7,672 nucleotides of DNA from Bacillota bacterium (GTDB taxonomy: Bacteria; Bacillota; Bacilli; Alicyclobacillales; SLC66): assembly GCA_021821225.1 (NCBI GenBank), contig JAKACR010000132.1, positions 1-7,672 of the forward strand. Direction: 5' to 3'. This document shows, piece by piece, positions 1 to 5,946 of the stretch. A program made the translations under genes and the position numbers. The notes under the pieces are model-generated. The model was not told the origin of the DNA, did no database searches, and was given only the letters and a program-made list of their open reading frames with translations. The first letter of the stretch is position 1. Each line of letters starts with the position of its first letter.

Positions 1-710
1 TGAAACCGGGCATGCGCGAGCGTTTTGAGGAACTGCGCCGGATGGGTATCCGGACGGTCATGTGCACGGGGGACAACCCGCTCACGGCGGCCACCATCGC
101 GCAGGAAGCGGGTGTGGACGATTTTATCGCCGAGGCCAAGCCGGAGGACAAAATGCGTTTGATCAAGAATGAACAGGCGGAAGGCAAGCTTGTCGCGATG
201 TCCGGCGACGGTACGAACGACGCCCCCGCCCTGGCGCAGGCGGATGTTGGACTGGCCATGAACACGGGAACAAATGCCGCCAAGGAAGCGGGCAACATGG
301 TCGATCTCGATTCAGACCCGACCAAGTTGATAGAGGTCGTCTCGATCGGTAAGCAGCTTCTCATCACGCGCGGCGCCATCACGACGTTTTCGATCGCGAA
401 CGATGTCGCGAAGTATTTTGCGATCATTCCCGCCATGTTCATGGGGGTTCAGCCGCAATTGAAAGTGCTGAACATCATGTTTCTGACCAGTCCGAAAAGC
501 GCGATTTTGTCCGCCCTGATCTTTAACGCGATCGTCATTCCCCTGCTCATCCCGCTCGCCATGCGGGGAGTCCGGTACAGGCCGATAGGCGCGACCTCCA
601 TGCTCGTGCGAAACATCGTCATCTATGGCCTGGGCGGCGTGATCGCGCCGTTTATCGGCATCAAGGCGATCGACCTGATGATCACGGCCCTGGGATTGGC
701 GCATATCTGA
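1..710 (+). CDS. kdpB: KdpB, ATPase subunit of the KdpFABC potassium transporter (5'-truncated)
   Basis: This is the C-terminal third of the catalytic P-type ATPase subunit that powers high-affinity K+ uptake through KdpA at the membrane. The gene enters from outside the window; the reading frame is open from base 3 and gives 235 visible codons (full KdpB is about 680 residues). The P domain is visible as TGDNPLTA near nt 66 and the hinge motif GDGTNDAP at nt 204-227, whose Asp residues help bind Mg2+. The phosphorylated DKTG aspartate lies upstream of the window. A KdpB-specific membrane signature, IANDVAKYF, has its charged pair at Asp nt 402-404 and Lys nt 411-413; in E. coli the equivalent pair couples ATP hydrolysis to transport. 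Hydrophobic segments follow to the stop TGA at 708-710. kdpC starts 19 nt downstream with its own ribosome-binding site, so the two are co-transcribed. The identification is secure. Confidence 0.97.
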   Translation, partial: KPGMRERFEELRRMGIRTVMCTGDNPLTAATIAQEAGVDDFIAEAKPEDKMRLIKNEQAEGKLVAMSGDGTNDAPALAQADVGLAMNTGTNAAKEAGNMVDLDSDPTKLIEVVSIGKQLLITRGAITTFSIANDVAKYFAIIPAMFMGVQPQLKVLNIMFLTSPKSAILSALIFNAIVIPLLIPLAMRGVRYRPIGATSMLVRNIVIYGLGGVIAPFIGIKAIDLMITALGLAHI

Positions 711-729
711 TTCGGAGGGATGCAACGTG

Positions 730-1311
730 ATGCGCAGTGTGATGATCTCCATCCGCACAACCCTCGTGTTCATGGTCCTGTGCGGGTTGCTGTACCCGCT
801 GTTCATGGTGGCCGTCGGCCGGATCGCTTTCCCGTTTCAGGCGCAGGGCGAGATGCTGCGCGGATCGTCCGGCCGGATTGTCGGGTCGCAACTGATCGCG
901 CAGGCGGTCACGGCGCCCGGGCTCTTTCACCCACGTCCGTCGGCGGTCGATTACAACGGCGACGGATCGGGCGGATCCAATCTCGGCCCCACCAACCCGG
1001 CGCTGATTGCCGAAATCCGAAAGAATCTGGCGAAGGTGCTGAAAGACAACCCTGGGCTCACCGCTTCGCGCGTAACGCCCGGCATGGTGGAATCGTCCGC
1101 GTCGGGGCTTGATCCGACCATCTCGGTGAAAGACGCGATGTTGCAGATTCCGCGCATCGCGGCGGCGACGGGGCTGTCGCGGGCACAGTTGCAAAATGTC
1201 GTGCTGGAAAATGAGCGCGGCCGGTTCCTCGGCATCTTCGGCGAACCGAGGATCAACGTGCTCGACGTGGATCTGTTTCTCCTGCAGATTCAGCGCCGTC
1301 CCATTCGCTGA
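730..1311 (+). CDS. kdpC: KdpC, potassium-transporting ATPase C subunit
   Basis: KdpC is the single-span accessory subunit of KdpFABC that contacts KdpA and KdpB and is thought to raise ATP affinity. The product is 193 residues, close to the family norm of about 190. Residues about 5-30 form one hydrophobic membrane segment (TTLVFMVLCGLLYPLFMVAV), followed by a soluble domain. Family signatures are GRIVGSQLIAQ, GLFHPRPSAVDYN, the SNLGPTNP box, SASGLDPTIS, and a C-terminal NVLDVDLFLL. A GGAGG site at 714-718 precedes the start. ATG at 730 is chosen; an adjacent GTG at 727 (8 nt from GGAGG) would add one Met and is equally well placed. No kdpD or kdpE follows: the next gene is on the opposite strand, so the pump's regulator, if present, must lie upstream or elsewhere. 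Confidence 0.96.
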   Translation: MRSVMISIRTTLVFMVLCGLLYPLFMVAVGRIAFPFQAQGEMLRGSSGRIVGSQLIAQAVTAPGLFHPRPSAVDYNGDGSGGSNLGPTNPALIAEIRKNLAKVLKDNPGLTASRVTPGMVESSASGLDPTISVKDAMLQIPRIAAATGLSRAQLQNVVLENERGRFLGIFGEPRINVLDVDLFLLQIQRRPIR

Positions 1312-1337
1312 CGCGCTTTTGTTGACGTGCTTTCGCA

Positions 1338-1378
1338 GCGCGGGACTGCCGCGCGAACAGTTCCTTGGCGCAAGGGGC
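1338..1378. terminator. Convergent gap with two small hairpins, possible weak terminator
   Basis: The 77-nt gap between the convergent ends of kdpC and the diiron-oxidase-like gene contains two inverted repeats. The first is GCGCGG (1338-1343) paired with CCGCGC (1349-1354) around a 5-nt loop. The second is CCTTG (1363-1367) paired with CAAGG (1371-1375) around GCG; it can extend by G-U pairs. Neither is followed by a run of T on either strand, so they do not match a standard intrinsic terminator. Their position fits a shared termination zone, but in G+C-rich DNA such short stems also occur by chance. Confidence 0.25.
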
Positions 1379-1388
1379 GCGCCATGAG

Positions 1389-2111
1389 TCAGCGGACCAT
1401 TTCGGCGTGCAGCCGATCGTACATCGCGGCTTCCGACAAGGCGATGCGGCGGCCTGTTTCATACATGATGGCTAGCTCTTCACGGCTGCCGTACGCGGAC
1501 AGGATGTCGCGGCACAGTTGATAGTGGCGCGGTTCATGCAACGTCGCGTGCACATCCCAGAAGCGCGTGTCGATCCTGTGTTCCCGGTTGTACGCCGGGT
1601 GTTTCATTCCCTCGCCGACGGCCCCCATCACGTCTCCCGCAAACCACTCCGATCCGAGCCCGACCGCCGCCATCGCCGTAAGCGGAGACGCGGTGCGGAA
1701 AAATTCGATGAAAAAGTTGACGGCCTGCGCGATGGCCGGCGACATGGCCATATTCGGAAAACCGTCTTTGTCAAGCGGGATCTCCGGATCGACGGACAGC
1801 AGGAATGTCCTGTAGAGCGCCTCGTGCGAGCTGTCCGCGTTCCCGCGGCCGGCTTCGTCCCACAGGTTGTCCGCCAGAGGGACCCACCAGTTGGCGATCG
1901 GCTCCATGGCGCTGATGGCGGCTCCGAGAACGCGCGGAAAGTGCCTGCTGTAATAGCTGTACTGGATCGCAAAATAACGGATCTGTGTCATGGAATATGC
2001 GCCAGCGCGCAGGGTGCGGAGGAATCTCCCCGTAAAAAAGTGTTCCTGCACCACCTGGTCCATCGCGCGCTCAACCGCTTCGAGCGTATCCAGAACTGCT
2101 GTCCCTTGCAC
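1389..2111 (-). CDS. Heme-oxygenase-like diiron oxidase family protein (TENA/PqqC/CADD-type fold), function unknown
   Basis: The 240-residue product looks like an all-helical, soluble, iron-containing redox enzyme of the heme-oxygenase-like superfamily. No signal peptide or membrane segment is seen. Evidence is motif-level. An aromatic N-terminal helix (MTQIRYFAIQYSYYSRHFPR, 41-60) is followed by NLWDEAGRG plus His96 and LYRTFL (82-104), resembling the family's N-L-x-E-E-x-G...H...L first metal-binding helix (Glu86, His96). Glu155 in GLGSEWF is a plausible third ligand. FWDVHATLHEPRH (184-196) resembles the usual H-x3-D-x2-H ligand helix but is not a perfect match (His188, His192, Glu193, His196). 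Family members do varied chemistry, such as amine or acid oxidation, p-aminobenzoate formation (CADD) and pyrroloquinoline quinone ring closure (PqqC), so no substrate can be assigned. The start is GTG at 2111, set by an upstream GGGGAG. It is divergent from cobQ and convergent with kdpC, hence probably monocistronic. TenA-like thiaminase is less likely because its active-site Cys pattern is not evident. Confidence 0.72.
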   Translation of the reverse strand: MQGTAVLDTLEAVERAMDQVVQEHFFTGRFLRTLRAGAYSMTQIRYFAIQYSYYSRHFPRVLGAAISAMEPIANWWVPLADNLWDEAGRGNADSSHEALYRTFLLSVDPEIPLDKDGFPNMAMSPAIAQAVNFFIEFFRTASPLTAMAAVGLGSEWFAGDVMGAVGEGMKHPAYNREHRIDTRFWDVHATLHEPRHYQLCRDILSAYGSREELAIMYETGRRIALSEAAMYDRLHAEMVR

Positions 2112-2222
2112 GGTTCATTCTCCCCTCTCTCATGAAAAGGGTATCATGGCCTGCGTTTCACCACAAGAGGGCGGGATGCGGTAGACTACGGATGACAGGG
2201 AGGCCCGCGGGGGTGTGGTAGA
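2112..2222. promoter_or_regulatory. Divergent intergenic region between the oxidase-like gene and the cobalamin operon
   Basis: These 111 nt must carry the promoter of the minus-strand oxidase-like gene and, most likely, of the plus-strand cobalamin operon. On the plus strand TATCAT at 2142-2147 matches the -10 consensus at five of six bases, but there is no good -35 at 16-18 nt. On the minus strand TTGTGG followed by ATACCC is only a weak pair. Small symmetric elements are GTAG-A-CTAC (2181-2189) and CCCGCGGG (2204-2211), either of which could be chance. I see no B12-box (GCCACTG-like) or other cobalamin-riboswitch core, and the gap is too short for a typical one ahead of cobQ. Confidence 0.4.
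2120..2125 (-). promoter_or_regulatory. Ribosome-binding site fixing the GTG start of the diiron-oxidase-like gene
   Basis: On the minus strand GGGGAG (2125 down to 2120) sits 8 nt before the GTG at 2111-2109. A nearer ATG at 2118-2116 lies almost on top of this site and is in another frame; it opens only a 15-codon frame ending in TGA. The GTG is therefore the better start. Confidence 0.6.
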
Positions 2223-3776
2223 ATGAAAACAAATGCCAGTCTCATGATCGTGGGCACGTCGTCCCATGTGGGAAAGAGTGTGCTGTGCGCGGGACTCTGC
2301 CGGATCATGAAGCAAGACGGCCACGCGGTGGCGCCCTTCAAGGCGCAGAACATGTCGCTCAATTCGGCCGTGACGCCGTCCGGGCGCGAGATCGGGCGGG
2401 CGCAGGCGGTCCAGGCGGAAGCTGCGGGGATTCTGCCTTGCGAGCACATGAATCCGGTGTTGCTCAAGCCGACCGGTCCGGCGCGCGCGCAGGTGGTCGT
2501 GCAGGGACGCGTTCAGGCGACCGTGTCCGCCCGGGAGTATTTCACCGCCGGACGGGACGAGCTGTGGGAGGCGGTGTGCGAGTCGTATGCCTACCTGCGC
2601 GAGCGCCATGACGTGATCGTCATCGAAGGCGCGGGCAGTCCGGTCGAGATGAACCTGAAGGCGCGCGACATCGTCAATATGCGCGTGGCCGAGATGGCGG
2701 ACGCGGCGGTGGTGCTCGTCGCCGACATCGACCGCGGCGGCGTGTTCGCTTCGGTTGTCGGAACGCTCGCCCTGCTGACGCCCGCTGAGCGCGCGCGCGT
2801 GCGCGGTGTCATCGTCAACAACTTTCGCGGCGATATCACGCTGTTTGCGGACGGTGTCGACCTGCTGGAAAGCTATGCCGGGATTCCGGTGCTCGGCGTG
2901 ATTCCGCACATCCCCGACCTGCGCATCGACGAGGAAGATTCTCTGGGGTTGTCCAATCCGCGCTACAGCGCGGGCAAATCCCCTCGCGACGCAAAGAAGC
3001 GGCTGCGGATCGCGGTCGTCCGGTTGCCCTACATGGCCAATTTCACGGATGTCGATCCGTTGTTCCTGGAGCCGGACACAAGCGTCTCGTTTGCAAACCG
3101 TCCGGAGGACCTCGCTGCGGCGGACGCGATCGTGCTTCCGGGCACGAAGAATACCGTGGAGGACCTGTCGTGGCTGCACGAAAACGGGTTTATGCCGGCG
3201 TTGCGGCAGGCGGCTGCGTGCGGCGCGCACATTCTTGGCATCTGCGGCGGCTTCCAGATGCTCGGACGGCGGGTGGACGATCCCGACCGCGTCGAATCGG
3301 CGCAAGGCGGCGCGGACGGGATGGGATTTTTGCCGCATTGCACGACGCTGCTGGCGAGGAAGACGACGCGGCTCGTCACTGCTGAATTGCGCGATCCCTA
3401 CGCGGGAATCGGTGTGCGCGGATACGAGATTCACATGGGGATGACCACATGGCCGGCCGACCGGCCGTTTTGTGTCATCCGGGAGGACGGCGCGGGCACG
3501 GGACGTCTGGATGGCGGTGTCAGCGCTGACGGCCGCATCGCGGGCACCTACCTGCACGGGATCTTGCACAACCCGACGTTTCGCGCCGCCTGGCTGAACC
3601 GTGTGCGCGTCTGCCGCGGCTGGCCTGCACGCGAACCGGAGACGGGGGTGGACAGCCTGCGCGAGCGGGAATACGACCGCTTCGCCGGCATCCTGCGCAA
3701 CCATCTCGACGTGAAGCGGATCTATGGCTGGCTGAATCTTCCCCAGTCTTCGGAGATATGTGATAAAATCCTCTGA
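2223..3776 (+). CDS. cobQ: Cobyric acid synthase (CobQ/CbiP), glutamine-hydrolysing
   Basis: This cytosolic amidotransferase uses four glutamine and four ATP to amidate carboxylates b, d, e and g of adenosylcobyrinate a,c-diamide, giving adenosylcobyric acid. The product is 517 residues, slightly above the usual roughly 500. The N-terminal dethiobiotin-synthetase-like ATPase domain has the P-loop GTSSHVGKS (11-19), the KAQNMSLNS block (40-48), VIEGAGSPVEMNL (133-145) and VADIDRGGVF (166-175). The C-terminal class I glutamine amidotransferase domain has LPGTKNT (305-311), the nucleophile Cys341 in GICGGFQMLG, and the catalytic His445 in GTYLHGILHN. The Cys nucleophile and His separate it from biotin-pathway BioD. 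The next gene is 89 nt away, the largest gap in the operon. The ATG at 2223 is the first in-frame start after a TGA at 2193; the best nearby ribosome-binding match is GGGGGTG (2209-2215), as the stronger AGGGAGG at 2197-2203 is too far. The final 13 or so residues look like a family-atypical tail. Confidence 0.97.
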   Translation: MKTNASLMIVGTSSHVGKSVLCAGLCRIMKQDGHAVAPFKAQNMSLNSAVTPSGREIGRAQAVQAEAAGILPCEHMNPVLLKPTGPARAQVVVQGRVQATVSAREYFTAGRDELWEAVCESYAYLRERHDVIVIEGAGSPVEMNLKARDIVNMRVAEMADAAVVLVADIDRGGVFASVVGTLALLTPAERARVRGVIVNNFRGDITLFADGVDLLESYAGIPVLGVIPHIPDLRIDEEDSLGLSNPRYSAGKSPRDAKKRLRIAVVRLPYMANFTDVDPLFLEPDTSVSFANRPEDLAAADAIVLPGTKNTVEDLSWLHENGFMPALRQAAACGAHILGICGGFQMLGRRVDDPDRVESAQGGADGMGFLPHCTTLLARKTTRLVTAELRDPYAGIGVRGYEIHMGMTTWPADRPFCVIREDGAGTGRLDGGVSADGRIAGTYLHGILHNPTFRAAWLNRVRVCRGWPAREPETGVDSLREREYDRFAGILRNHLDVKRIYGWLNLPQSSEICDKIL

Positions 3777-3865
3777 GCAGGCATTGCTACTACATGTAGC
3801 GTTTGATGCGTCATAAAAACACTATATGCGCTGCTGGACGCCTGCGTGAGAGAGAGGGGCGGGAC
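3777..3865. promoter_or_regulatory. AT-richer gap with palindrome, candidate internal promoter or operator
   Basis: This 89-nt spacer is distinctly richer in A+T than its surroundings. It contains a perfect 10-bp palindrome CTACATGTAG (3790-3799), which can also be read as GCTAC-N5-GTAGC (3786-3800). GCAGGC (3777-3782) and GCCTGC (3840-3845) could close a longer stem around it. TTGATG (3803-3808) and TATATG (3823-3828) look like promoter elements, but their 14-nt spacing is short of the usual 17. A second transcription start for the downstream genes is possible but not shown. Confidence 0.3.
3853..3859 (+). promoter_or_regulatory. Ribosome-binding site setting the adenosyltransferase start
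   Basis: AGAGGGG lies 6 nt before the ATG at 3866. An in-frame ATG at 3806, which would add 20 residues, has no such site upstream. The product from 3866 also begins at the family's conserved N-terminal YTRxGDxGxTGL motif, so 3866 is preferred. Confidence 0.65.
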
Positions 3866-4438
3866 ATGAAAATTTACACGCGCGGTGGAGACAAGGGCAC
3901 GACCGGATTGATCGGCGGATCGCGCCGCATGAAGCACGATGCGCGGATCGAAGCCTACGGTTCGGTGGACGAAGCCGGCGCGTTCGTCGGCTTTGCGATG
4001 AGTCAATTGCAGTCGGCGCGCGATGTCGATATCCTCAATGTGTTGGCACGGGTGCAGCAGACGCTCTGGGACGTGGGCGCGGATCTCGCGGCCCCGGAGA
4101 GCGCGGAATACATCTTTCGCACACCGGATGGCGCGGCGGGCGAGCTGGAACCGCTGATTGACCAGTATAAGGAAGAAGCGGAACGGATCGAGCGGTTCAT
4201 CGTGCGCGGCGGCAGCACGGGGGCGGCCGCCCTGCATGTGGCCTGCACCGTGGTGCGTAGGGCGGAGCGGCGTGTCGTGGAACTCATGCAGAACGAAACG
4301 GTGCATTCCCCTGTGTTGAAATACCTCAACCGGCTGTCGGATCTGCTGTTCGTGCTTGCGCGTGCCGCCAACACCCGCGATGGGCAGACCGACGTGGAGT
4401 ACCAGAACAGTCCGCGGGTATTCCGCTCTCCGCATTAG
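3866..4438 (+). CDS. pduO: PduO-type ATP:cob(I)alamin (corrinoid) adenosyltransferase
   Basis: The enzyme transfers the 5'-deoxyadenosyl group of ATP to reduced cob(I)alamin or its precursors, forming the Co-C bond. The product has 190 residues, matching the stand-alone PduO domain, which normally acts as a trimer with active sites between subunits. The ATP-binding N-terminus is YTRGGDKGTTGL (4-15), followed by EAYGSVDEAGAFVG (29-42) with Asp35 and Glu36, GG-x5-ALH-x6-RRAERRVVEL (115-140), and LNRLSDLLFVLAR (154-166). Two departures stand out. Cys127 (TGC, 4244-4246) occupies the position that is normally Arg in the ART-x2-RRAER motif, and Arg114 replaces the usual Pro of the LPGG turn. The stop TAG is followed after 3 nt by the cobU ATG, implying tight coupling. 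The symbol follows the family; some annotators use cobO or yvqK for the same role. It is not the unrelated CobA/CobO P-loop family. Catalytic competence is uncertain given Cys127. Confidence 0.92.
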   Translation: MKIYTRGGDKGTTGLIGGSRRMKHDARIEAYGSVDEAGAFVGFAMSQLQSARDVDILNVLARVQQTLWDVGADLAAPESAEYIFRTPDGAAGELEPLIDQYKEEAERIERFIVRGGSTGAAALHVACTVVRRAERRVVELMQNETVHSPVLKYLNRLSDLLFVLARAANTRDGQTDVEYQNSPRVFRSPH

Positions 4439-4441
4439 GCC

Positions 4442-4987
4442 ATGAGTCTCCTGTTCGTGGTGGGTGGTGCGCGCAGCGGCAAGAGTTCATTCGCGCAGCG
4501 GTTGGCGGACAGGCAGGCGAAGGATCGGGGCTTGCCTGTCGTGTACCTGGCCACCGCGCAGGCGTCGGACGCGGAGATGGCGCAGCGCATCGCACGGCAC
4601 CGGGCGGAGCGTCCGTTAGGCTGGGAGACCGCCGAGGTGGCGCTTGAAGCGGCGGCGTGGCTGCGCCATCGCGAAACGCCGTCCGTTGTCCTGCTCGACT
4701 GCCTGTCGCTGCTGTTGAACAACTGGCTGTTTCTCGGCCGCTTTGACGAGACGCGCTGTCTTGTGGAAATGGATGAGCTGGGCGGCGCGCTCATGGACTG
4801 GCCGGGTCCATGCACCGTCGTCAGCAATGAGGTGGGGCAGGGTATCGTTCCGGGCGATCCGCTGTCGCGTCTGTACCGCGACCTGCTTGGCGTATTCAAC
4901 CAGCGCATGGCGGCGAAGGCGGACGCGGTGTACCATGTCGTCGCGGGGATTGCGGTGGACTTGCGCCGGCTGGAGACTTTGCTGTGA
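4442..4987 (+). CDS. cobU: Bifunctional adenosylcobinamide kinase / adenosylcobinamide-phosphate guanylyltransferase (CobU/CobP)
   Basis: This cytosolic enzyme phosphorylates adenosylcobinamide and then transfers GMP from GTP to yield adenosylcobinamide-GDP, the substrate of CobS. The product is 181 residues, the normal length. The P-loop GGARSGKS is at residues 8-15, VYLATAQ at 34-40, and the ARHRAERP segment at 51-58 carries His53, the equivalent of the Salmonella His that forms the GMP intermediate. LLDCLSLLLNNW (84-95) and VSNEVGQGIVPGDPLSRLYR (127-146) are diagnostic. The start ATG lies only 3 nt after the preceding stop and has no strong ribosome-binding site of its own, pointing to coupling with the adenosyltransferase. 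The last base of its final sense codon and its stop codon form the GTGA shared with cbiB. The product also allows salvage of external cobinamide. Confidence 0.97.
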   Translation: MSLLFVVGGARSGKSSFAQRLADRQAKDRGLPVVYLATAQASDAEMAQRIARHRAERPLGWETAEVALEAAAWLRHRETPSVVLLDCLSLLLNNWLFLGRFDETRCLVEMDELGGALMDWPGPCTVVSNEVGQGIVPGDPLSRLYRDLLGVFNQRMAAKADAVYHVVAGIAVDLRRLETLL

Positions 4988-5946
4988 GTGGCTGGTGGCT
5001 TGCGGCGGCGGCCCTGGTCGTGGATGGCCTGGTGGGGGATCCGGCATGGCTGCCGCACCCGGTGATTCTGTTCGGCAAATGGATCGCCTGGTGCGACGCG
5101 CACTTCAATCATCCGCGGGAGCAGAGTCCATCCGCACAGCGCGTGCGGGGCTGGTTCCTCGCCGCTGTCACGGTCTGCGCCGCCTACGGCCTGACTGAAC
5201 TGCTCTTGCTGGCCGTCGCCCGCGTTTCGCCGGTTGTCGCAGTCGCGTTGAACATCTGGCTGTCTTCGACGGCGATCGCGTGGCGAGGGCTGGTCGCCGC
5301 CGGACGGCGCACAGCGCAAGCGCTGGAAATGGGGGGCGTCGCCGCGGGGCGCCAGTCCGTGGCGCACATCGTGGGACGGGATACGGGGCGTCTGTCCGAG
5401 CGAGAAGTCGTGCGTGCGGCCGTGGAGACGCTGGCTGAAAACACGGTCGATGCGATCGTCGCGCCCGTCTTTTTTGCCGTTCTGGGGGGAGCCCCCCTGG
5501 CGTTGGCCTATCGGGCGGCCAATACGCTGGATTCCATGGTCGGGTATAAAAATGACCGCTACCTGGATTTTGGCCGTGCCTCCGCCCGTCTCGACGATCT
5601 GCTGAACTACCTGCCCGCGCGCATGACCGCTCCGTTGCTGTGGCTTGCGATCATCCTGACGAGCGGCGATGGAAGGCGTGCATGGCGGACGATGCGGCGC
5701 GATGCGGCGGCGCACCCGAGCCCGAACGGCGGCATTCCGGAGTCGCTGGTGGCGGGAGCGCTTAGCGTGCAGCTTGGCGGCTGGAATTCTTACGGGGGCG
5801 TCCCCGCCTTTCGCGCGACTTTGGGCGACAGCGTACGGCCGCTGGAACCGACGGACATCCTGCGCACGGCGCGCATGGTCGACATCGTAGCGGGCATCCT
5901 TTGTCTGAGCCTTGCGGCGGGGGGATGGTTGGCGTGGCGCTGGTGA
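4984..5946 (+). CDS. cbiB: Adenosylcobinamide-phosphate synthase CbiB (CobD of Pseudomonas nomenclature)
   Basis: CbiB is an integral membrane enzyme that attaches (R)-1-amino-2-propanol O-2-phosphate to adenosylcobyric acid, making adenosylcobinamide phosphate. The product has 320 residues, matching the family. Conserved blocks in order are VDGLVGDP-x3-PHPV (13-27), HIVGRDT (128-134), LAENTVDAIVAPVFF (150-164), NTLDSMVGYKNDRY (180-193) and HPSPNGGIPESLVAGALSVQ (244-263). Hydrophobic stretches near 60-100, 158-178, 216-226 and 300-316 fit membrane spans. Translation starts at a GTG (4984-4986) overlapping the cobU stop as GTGA, with GGAGA at 4972-4976 at good spacing. It is paired functionally with CobD downstream, which makes its aminopropanol phosphate substrate. 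Confidence 0.97.
   Translation: MSGWWLAAAALVVDGLVGDPAWLPHPVILFGKWIAWCDAHFNHPREQSPSAQRVRGWFLAAVTVCAAYGLTELLLLAVARVSPVVAVALNIWLSSTAIAWRGLVAAGRRTAQALEMGGVAAGRQSVAHIVGRDTGRLSEREVVRAAVETLAENTVDAIVAPVFFAVLGGAPLALAYRAANTLDSMVGYKNDRYLDFGRASARLDDLLNYLPARMTAPLLWLAIILTSGDGRRAWRTMRRDAAAHPSPNGGIPESLVAGALSVQLGGWNSYGGVPAFRATLGDSVRPLEPTDILRTARMVDIVAGILCLSLAAGGWLAWRW

Noticed and set aside
1322..1350. TTGACG as a -35 promoter element downstream of kdpC
   Set aside because: No -10-like hexamer occurs at 16-18 nt, and no plus-strand gene follows within the next 800 nt.
2071..2118. 15-codon minus-strand ORF from ATG 2118 as a leader peptide
   Set aside because: The ATG sits 1-2 nt from the GGGGAG site, too close for initiation, and the frame overlaps the start of the oxidase-like gene.
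2112..2222. Cobalamin riboswitch ahead of cobQ
   Set aside because: No B12-box-like GCCACTG or conserved core is visible, and 111 nt shared with a divergent gene leaves too little room.
2130..3704. Long antisense open frame (524 codons) opposite cobQ
   Set aside because: It mirrors a clear cobQ, has an Arg/His/Ala/Asp-rich composition typical of antisense frames in G+C-rich coding DNA, and shows no recognisable domain.
3806..3865. 20-residue N-terminal extension of the adenosyltransferase from ATG 3806, possibly a targeting peptide
   Set aside because: There is no ribosome-binding site before 3806, the extension resembles no known encapsulation peptide, and 3866 has a good site and the family N-terminus.
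4435..5715. Long antisense open frame opposite cobU and cbiB
   Set aside because: Both plus-strand genes are certain; the antisense product is low-complexity Arg/Pro/Ser-rich and matches nothing I know.
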